A stretch of 11,964 nt of DNA, from NCBI GenBank assembly GCA_003024985.2, contig PXIH01S0010746.1, one strand, 5' to 3'. Of this stretch, positions 7,445-11,964 are shown one piece after another. Positions within the stretch are counted from its first letter, which is position 1. Each line of letters opens with the position of its first letter. The stretch comes from Euperipatoides rowelli (Eukaryota; Onychophora; Udeonychophora; Euonychophora; Peripatopsidae). The translations under genes and the position numbers were made by a program. The notes under the pieces were generated by a model that saw only the letters and a list, made by a program, of their open reading frames with translations, was not told where the DNA came from and made no database searches.

Positions 7445-8870
7445 AGATAAATGGTTGTATTAATACCTAAAGTTGGTGTGCCAAGGATCCGATTCAAGTA
7501 AGACCCCTGTCAATTTCTTCTGTACTGTCTAAGCTTTGTGAAAAACATACAACTAGTCTATTGTTACCTAAAATTAGACATTTCCTTGATCCACAACAGT
7601 TTGGTGGCATTTAAAGGAGATCAACTAGTAGACTGTGTTTTAAGGTCCTTAGAAGATCCCGATTTAAGGGCCGTGATAATTGTTACTGACTATAACAAAG
7701 CCTTTAATTATACAAACCATAATTTATTCAATAAGTCCTTGTTAGATATGGGTACGTCTTCTAGCATAGTGAGATGACTTGTAACTTTTCTACATAAGCG
7801 TATGCAGATTATTATCAATCTTCCTGTGTCTAAGGAATCATTTAGCTACACATGTACCAATGGTTTTCCACAGGGTTCATCGCTTAGCAGTATCATATTT
7901 GCTGTCACTAAGAATGCTATAGCCAGGAGTTTGGACAGTAGGTTTAAATTTGTGGATGATATGACTATAGTCTGCAGGGGGCATATTGATGAGATTGATC
8001 GGGTTGTTCAAAGTGGTCTTGATATCATTGAATGTGATTCAAAGCAATGGGGTATAAGCCTGAATCCCAGTAAATTGTGTGTGATGATACACAACTTTTC
8101 TAAAAAGAATATTTTCTTTAGAGTTGTCTATTAATAATTGCCCTATTAAAAGTGTTAATATCTTAGGAGTGATTGTTCAGAATGATTTAAAGTGGGGTCT
8201 GCACATGGAGTTGGTTTACAGAAATGTATCAAAAAAAATAGTATACCAGTTAAATAGATTGACAGGTGATATTATTGTGTTAAAAAGTGTGTATACTACC
8301 TTCATCAGACCATGCATGGAGTATGCATGTAGCGTTTGGATCTCTGCATTAAATTAGTCCCAAGTGAATGCTTTAGAAGGATTGCAAAGATGGGTGTGTA
8401 GAATCATCTTGGAAAGTGAGTACATTGATTTACCAGCATGCTTTGGATGTGTTAAATTTAAAACCACTGAGTGAAAGGAGGAGTGGTATGTTGACAAAGT
8501 TTGCACTGTCCTTCTTTGAGAATTTCAGTGTATATGCCCCGGAAAAAAGAATTAATATATGTTGTACCAGGACAAGGCACTCAGGAAGCTTTTTTGTACC
8601 TTGTATGCGCACTAGGAGGTATGCTGACTCTGTCATTCCATCTTTTGTCAAATTACTAAATAGTAAACTTTAGATTGTGTGTATTAAGTGGATAAATAAC
8701 TTATTCATATTGTTTTATTTTTTATTTTAGAAATTTAAATTGTGTTAGCTATTGATGTACAAAAGGGTCATATCCTTTGGGACAAAATCCTTTTTATTAT
8801 GTAATTTTCTTTTTAAGTTGAATGAATATACCTGAAATATAACTTGTCACTGCAAATAAAGAAAACATGT
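7445..8870 (+). mobile_element. 5'-truncated LINE (non-LTR retrotransposon)
   Basis: This stretch holds the last part of a LINE ORF2 followed by a 3' UTR of roughly 190 bases ending in AATAAA (8855-8860). The missing endonuclease and N-terminal reverse transcriptase fit the usual 5' truncation caused by incomplete reverse transcription. The 3' border is placed by the poly(A) signal; a clear poly(A) tail or target duplication is not visible. The copy lies between the small inverted-repeat element ending near 7420 and the gypsy LTR starting at 8917. Confidence 0.85.
7451..8672 (+). pseudogene. LINE ORF2 relic: reverse transcriptase and C-terminal domain
   Basis: The relic would have encoded the polymerase that copies LINE RNA at a nicked target. 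In order: VVLIPKV; after a frameshift, RPLSISSVLSKLCEK and FLDPQQFGG (fingers, about 7498-7614); after another shift, TDYNKAFN (motif A, about 7688-7711); a TGA at 7775-7777; NGFPQGSSLS (motif B, about 7858-7890); FKFVDDMTIV (motif C with both aspartates, about 7945-7974); and LNPSKL. A shift leads to VNILGVIVQNDLKW and YACSVW. A TAG interrupts at about 8356. ALEGLQRWVCRIIL follows, and a final frame (about 8416-8672) has LDVLNLKPLSERRSG and ends SFVKLLNSKL. Roughly six lesions make it dead. Motif A has N where the second acidic residue of the KAFD signature is usual. The style resembles CR1/RTE-like LINEs, clade unresolved. Confidence 0.93.
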
Positions 8871-8911
8871 AACGTAATCCAGATTACAAAACAAAACACC
8901 CAAAATAAAAA

Positions 8912-8916
8912 GATAC
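8912..8916. repeat. left target-site duplication of the gypsy element
   Basis: GATAC directly precedes the left LTR. GGTAC follows the right LTR at 10855-10859, matching at 4 of 5 positions. A 5-base duplication is within the range for Ty3/gypsy integrases. One difference fits an old insertion. Confidence 0.6.
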
Positions 8917-8974
8917 TGTAATGATATTGTATACACACAGTATACAGACCGCATGCATCACAGTCAGCTGGTAT
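8917..8974 (+). repeat. truncated left LTR of gypsy element
   Basis: These 58 bases align with the start of the right LTR at 10675-10735: both start TGTAAT and share ACAGTCAGCTGGTAT, with 50 of 58 positions equal and one 3-base gap. The match ends abruptly after GTAT. The rest of the LTR, the primer-binding site, gag, protease and most of reverse transcriptase are missing, so an internal deletion joins this stub to the RNase H region. Confidence 0.85.
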
Positions 8975-9003
8975 ATCATACACATCCAGAGAAATTGAAA
9001 TAA

Positions 9004-10613
9004 TATGAGACTAAATACAGCTAGATTGAGAATGAGTTTCCAGCAATAACATATATATGTGGGAAATTTCATCAATACATATATGGAAATAAAACAACAA
9101 TCCAGACTGATCACAAACACCTCATCTCAATCATGAATAAACCATTTGACAAATATCCCTGACTACAAAAATTTGTATTGGAGTTACAAAAATATGATAT
9201 ATTAAAATACTATCCTGGAAAAAGAGATAGTGATTGCAGACCTACTTTCAAGAAATTATGCAAGTAGCTGTGAAACTGAATGCACAGATGAATCCAAACA
9301 AGAGATACTAGCTATTGAACAGAAACCAACACAAAAATAGTATCCAAAGATCATACAGGCAATGGAGGGAGACCAAGAATGTTAGTGTGTCTACTTACCA
9401 ATGGATGGCCACCACATAGAAAACATTTATATCCTATGATGAGAAAATACTGAACCTGAAGGATGGACTGAAATATGATAAATTAATACTAATAAATAAC
9501 AAATTCTGATATCTAAATCACTAAGACAGGAAACACTAAACATATTGCACGAAGGACACCAAAGTATAGAGAAACAAAAATGTGAGCCGGACAATTTACT
9601 GGCCAGGACTAAACATGGACATTTACAATATGATTATGAGCTGCTCAGTATGTCAAGATAGAAAACATGAAAATCAAAAGTAACCTTTAATTACACATGA
9701 AATACCAAATGTATCGTGAAACAATTTAGGCTTGGACATTTTTTAATAAAAGTAAACAGATATTTATAATCAGTCTACTACTCCTGAGATATGTAAGCTA
9801 AAAGAACAAATATCACATGCTGTAATTACTGCATGTAAAGGAATATTTGCAAGACATGGGATACCTGCTATTATGTTACATCATTCTCATCAGCAATGTT
9901 TTGTAAATTCTGTAATGACTGGGACATACAGTTACACACAAGCCTATATATCCTTAAAGCAATGGCCTGAATGAACGCCATATAAAACATATAAAAAACA
10001 AAATATACAAAGCTTTGAAATCTGGAACTGACATTGAGTTAACATTACTTGCATATAGGAACACACCTATCACAGGACTAAATTACACACCAGCCCAACT
10101 GTTAATGAGCAGAAACCTAAGGACCAGAATGCCAACCCTACAGAATAATATATAACCGCAAATATGTACTGACATAAAGAAGAAAACAGTGGAGTACCAA
10201 AACAAATAAAAATAATATTATGACAAAGGAACAAAACCATTGCAACCGTTGACCGCTGGTCAAATTGGAAGAGTCAAATGTGATAAGAAATGAGGATAAA
10301 GCAAAGTAGTGCCATCAAAAGAACATCCAAGATCCTACATCATTGAAAATGTCTTGGGGAACAGGATAAGAAGAAACAGACGTCATTTCATCCTACCAAA
10401 GAAACATTCATTATGAAACAAAATGTACAACACAATGATGAGCCAACAGGAGATCTGAGAAAAGTCAATAACAAAACAAATGGTGATACTAAACAAATAA
10501 TTAGACCCACCATGATGAACAATTGCACTACTAGAACTGGCAGAATAATAAAGCTGTCAGAGTCAAGGATTGTGAACTATAGTGAACAAAGCAAACTGAA
10601 TCATAATGCATGA
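9004..10613 (+). pseudogene. gypsy pol relic: RNase H, integrase and C-terminal tail
   Basis: RNase H: ETKYS and IENEFPAITY, then FHQYIYG and TDHKHLISIMNKP (about 9103-9144), LELQKYDILKYYPGK and, after a one-base shift at about 9223, EIVIADLLSR (the ADxLSR end). A decayed linker holds LRQETL. Integrase zinc finger: LHEGH (about 9545-9559) supplies the two histidines and CSVC (9642-9653) the two cysteines, separated by a frameshift. Core: LGLDIF carries the first catalytic Asp; IFARHGIPAIML follows, but the usual D-N-G-P-Q is replaced by unrelated sequence, so the second Asp is lost. NGLNER (about 9961-9978) keeps the catalytic Glu region, then YRNTPITGL and PAQLLMSR. Tail: PRSYIIENVLGN, RRNRRHF, and in the frame 10413-10613 TRTGRIIKLSE. 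Several stops (for example CGA to TGA at 9160) prove it is dead. Confidence 0.92.
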
Positions 10614-10662
10614 ACTTTTCAATATAGTTGCATGTTATTTTTTGTGTTTTCTTCTACTGTGT

Positions 10663-10673
10663 AAAAAAAAGAG
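10663..10673 (+). other. polypurine tract of the gypsy element
   Basis: AAAAAAAAGAG lies just upstream of the right LTR, where plus-strand DNA synthesis is primed in LTR retrotransposons. One T separates it from the TGTAAT start of the LTR. Confidence 0.7.
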
Positions 10674-10674
10674 T

Positions 10675-10854
10675 TGTAATAATCTTGCATATTATACACA
10701 GTATAAAGAGCACATGCATGACAGTCAGCTGGTATCTCACCAGTTATTAACGACGCTAGTTGCATAAGTATTATATTAATGTTCACTTTGAGTTAATGTC
10801 ATTAAACTTAGTTATGTTCATCATCCTAGTGTCTGAGTTATTTATATGATAACA
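10675..10854 (+). repeat. complete right LTR of gypsy element, 180 bases
   Basis: Starts TGTAAT after the purine tract and ends ATAACA, with the TG...CA termini typical of LTRs. The first 61 bases match the left LTR stub. The right border is set by the CA followed by GGTAC, which matches the left flank GATAC. At 180 bases it is short but within the range for invertebrate gypsy elements. No clear TATA box or poly(A) signal is assigned. Confidence 0.83.
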
Positions 10855-10859
10855 GGTAC
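10855..10859. repeat. right target-site duplication of the gypsy element
   Basis: GGTAC directly follows the right LTR and pairs with GATAC at 8912-8916, with one difference. Confidence 0.6.
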
Positions 10860-10882
10860 TGCTGTAGCTTTAAATGAATAAA

Positions 10883-11681
10883 GGTATGCAGTGATTAAGC
10901 TGGAATATTAGAACTATTAGCAATTTGGCTCCAACTGCAAATCAATTTGTAGCCAAACCAAAAAATAACTAGCCAAACCGTATGTTGTAATTTTTACCTT
11001 ATGTTGTAATTTTACTAAGAGCTTAGGCATCACATAGATGTTCTGCTCATGCTCTCAGCTTCAAAAATCCTCCTTCCACAGTGCATCCAACTCTAATCAA
11101 AATGAATCAATAATTACGATCAAATAAATGAATTTGGTAAAATTAATTGATTGGTTAGGGCAGAATATGTCCATGAAGTATTATGTTATAGCCAAAGTCT
11201 ATATAGTTTTATTCCTTATTAATTTTATGGTAAAGTTACATAATTGGCTTTGGTATATAATGTAAATAACAAGTGAAGGACAGAAATTCTAACTTCATAA
11301 ATTACCTTCAGAAATCAATTTATTATACATTTTAACCAACTCTGCACTATCAATTTCAAACCAATAAATCTTTCATAAACAGGCTTCAATTTAATCAAAG
11401 TTTCCAAAAATTAAGATTAATTTTAATTGTTACAGTATTCATTTATTTGGTTAATAAGCTTCTGTATTTACTGTTGCAATTATAAAAAATTTCAAAATAT
11501 TAATTGTAAGCCATAGTAACATATTTTATGCCAATTCTTAATTTGTAGAATTAGGTAGTGAGTGATTTTTTTATTTTTGGAATTAGCAATTTGGCTCAGC
11601 CTAAGTGTTGACTTGTAGCCAAATGAGGAAAAGTTCTAGCATTTGGCGATTTGGCTAGCTACAGCTTAATCACTGCGGTAT
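10883..11681. mobile_element. non-autonomous hAT-like DNA element with 15-base perfect ends
   Basis: The element spans 10888-11676 (789 bases). The left end GCAGTGATTAAGCTG (10888-10902) is perfectly inverted at 11662-11676. GGTAT flanks it on both sides (10883-10887 and 11677-11681). The CAGTG/CACTG core resembles hAT ends, but hAT usually makes 8-base duplications, so the superfamily is open. Inside both ends the heptamer TTTGGCT or its inverse AGCCAAA recurs: 10924, 10951 and 10971 on the left; 11590, 11617 and 11650 on the right. Such clustered subterminal motifs are typical transposase-binding arrays of hAT-type elements. No transposase frame exists inside. Confidence 0.72.
10981..11017. 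repeat. two-copy tandem repeat inside the hAT-like element
   Basis: TATGTTGTAATTTTTACCT at 10981-10999 is followed at once by TATGTTGTAATTTTACTA at 11000-11017. It may be local slippage or part of the subterminal architecture. Confidence 0.6.
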
Positions 11682-11964
11682 GTATACAGACACTGGAGTG
11701 GCCATCACCACTCCAACAATGTAGCCTAAATGGTATGATGCAAATACTTTGTTGGAATGTTAATAGCTCATTCCATGCACAAATAAATCATTACATTTAT
11801 TTTATTATATTTTAGAAATATTTTATGTTCAAATTGAAAAAAAAAAAAGATTTATTGATAGAAAGTATATAAATGGGGGTAAAATAATTTTTTTTTTTAA
11901 TTTTTTATGCTGACATGCCGACTGTGTTTTTATAGACAAAATTTAAAATAAATTAAAATTCCAA
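11682..11964. other. AT-rich right flank with a small hairpin
   Basis: TGGAGTGG (11694-11701) and CCACTCCA (11708-11715) form a perfect 8-base stem with a 6-base loop. It is not followed by a T run, so it does not look like a terminator, and it is of unknown meaning. The rest is A/T-run DNA with no gene seen. Confidence 0.45.

Larger units (their letters stand above)
8917..10854 (+). mobile_element. Ty3/gypsy LTR retrotransposon relic, internally deleted
   Basis: A left LTR stub, RNase H, integrase and pol tail, purine tract and complete right LTR lie in the canonical gypsy order. Integrase after RNase H is the Ty3/gypsy, not Ty1/copia, arrangement. The element is under 2 kb where complete members are usually 4 kb or more, because the 5' half is gone. 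Many stops and frameshifts plus LTR divergence show an old copy. It stands between a plus-strand LINE and a hAT-like element. Confidence 0.92.

Noticed and set aside
8430-8651. Minus-strand 73-residue frame
   Set aside because: Antisense shadow of the LINE C-terminal domain.
8884-9120. Minus-strand 78-residue hydrophobic frame
   Set aside because: Antisense to the gypsy LTR stub and RNase H relic; the plus strand has clear RNase H motifs.
1-11964. CRISPR array, bacterial operon, rRNA or integrated phage
   Set aside because: No regular spaced repeats, no ribosome-binding-site and ORF chains and no rRNA-like sequence; all signs are of animal nuclear DNA.

Overview
The window looks like non-coding, transposon-rich nuclear DNA of an animal, most likely an aquatic invertebrate such as a mollusc. 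The base composition is strongly AT-rich with many A and T runs. There is no operon structure and no long intact reading frame. The recognisable coding matter is almost all decayed retrotransposon. The phylum is my inference from the style of the elements and cannot be proved from this sequence.

Layout. 1-2190 is AT-rich unique-looking DNA. It holds a polypyrimidine tract (about 694-817), a degenerate GATA/GATG-rich stretch, and two short open segments with splice-like borders (468-574 and 1773-1969) that could be host exons but are unproven. 2195-2487 is a miniature inverted-repeat element (MITE) with 31-base ends and degenerate CCCTAAC motifs. Around 2838-2960 is a faint, broken transposase-like segment. 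3485-5385 holds minus-strand LINE (non-LTR retrotransposon) pieces in a scrambled order: motif C and thumb at 4832-5385, motifs A and B at 3838-4140, and a C-terminus with 3' tail at 3485-3780. A plus-strand LINE-like 3' tail (about 4556-4830) is wedged between them. 5660-6008 is a MITE flanked by TTA with GGCCGGCGAC ends, PIF/Harbinger-like. 6012-7070 is AT-rich and apparently geneless.

7080-11681 is a nearly continuous run of mobile DNA: a small inverted-repeat element with telomere-like motifs (about 7080-7418); a 5'-truncated plus-strand LINE (about 7445-8870) with recognisable reverse transcriptase motifs A, B and C and a C-terminal domain; a Ty3/gypsy LTR retrotransposon relic (8917-10854) with a truncated left LTR, RNase H, integrase, the pol tail, a purine tract and a complete right LTR, flanked by near-identical 5-base target duplications; and a non-autonomous, hAT-like DNA element (10888-11676) with perfect 15-base ends and many subterminal TTTGGCT/AGCCAAA motifs. 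11682-11964 is unannotated AT-rich DNA with one small hairpin.

No element here looks capable of autonomous movement: every reading frame carries stops or frameshifts. I found no new biological system. The most useful observations are the exact borders of four DNA or LTR elements, the scrambled LINE, the internally deleted gypsy copy and the two possible exons.
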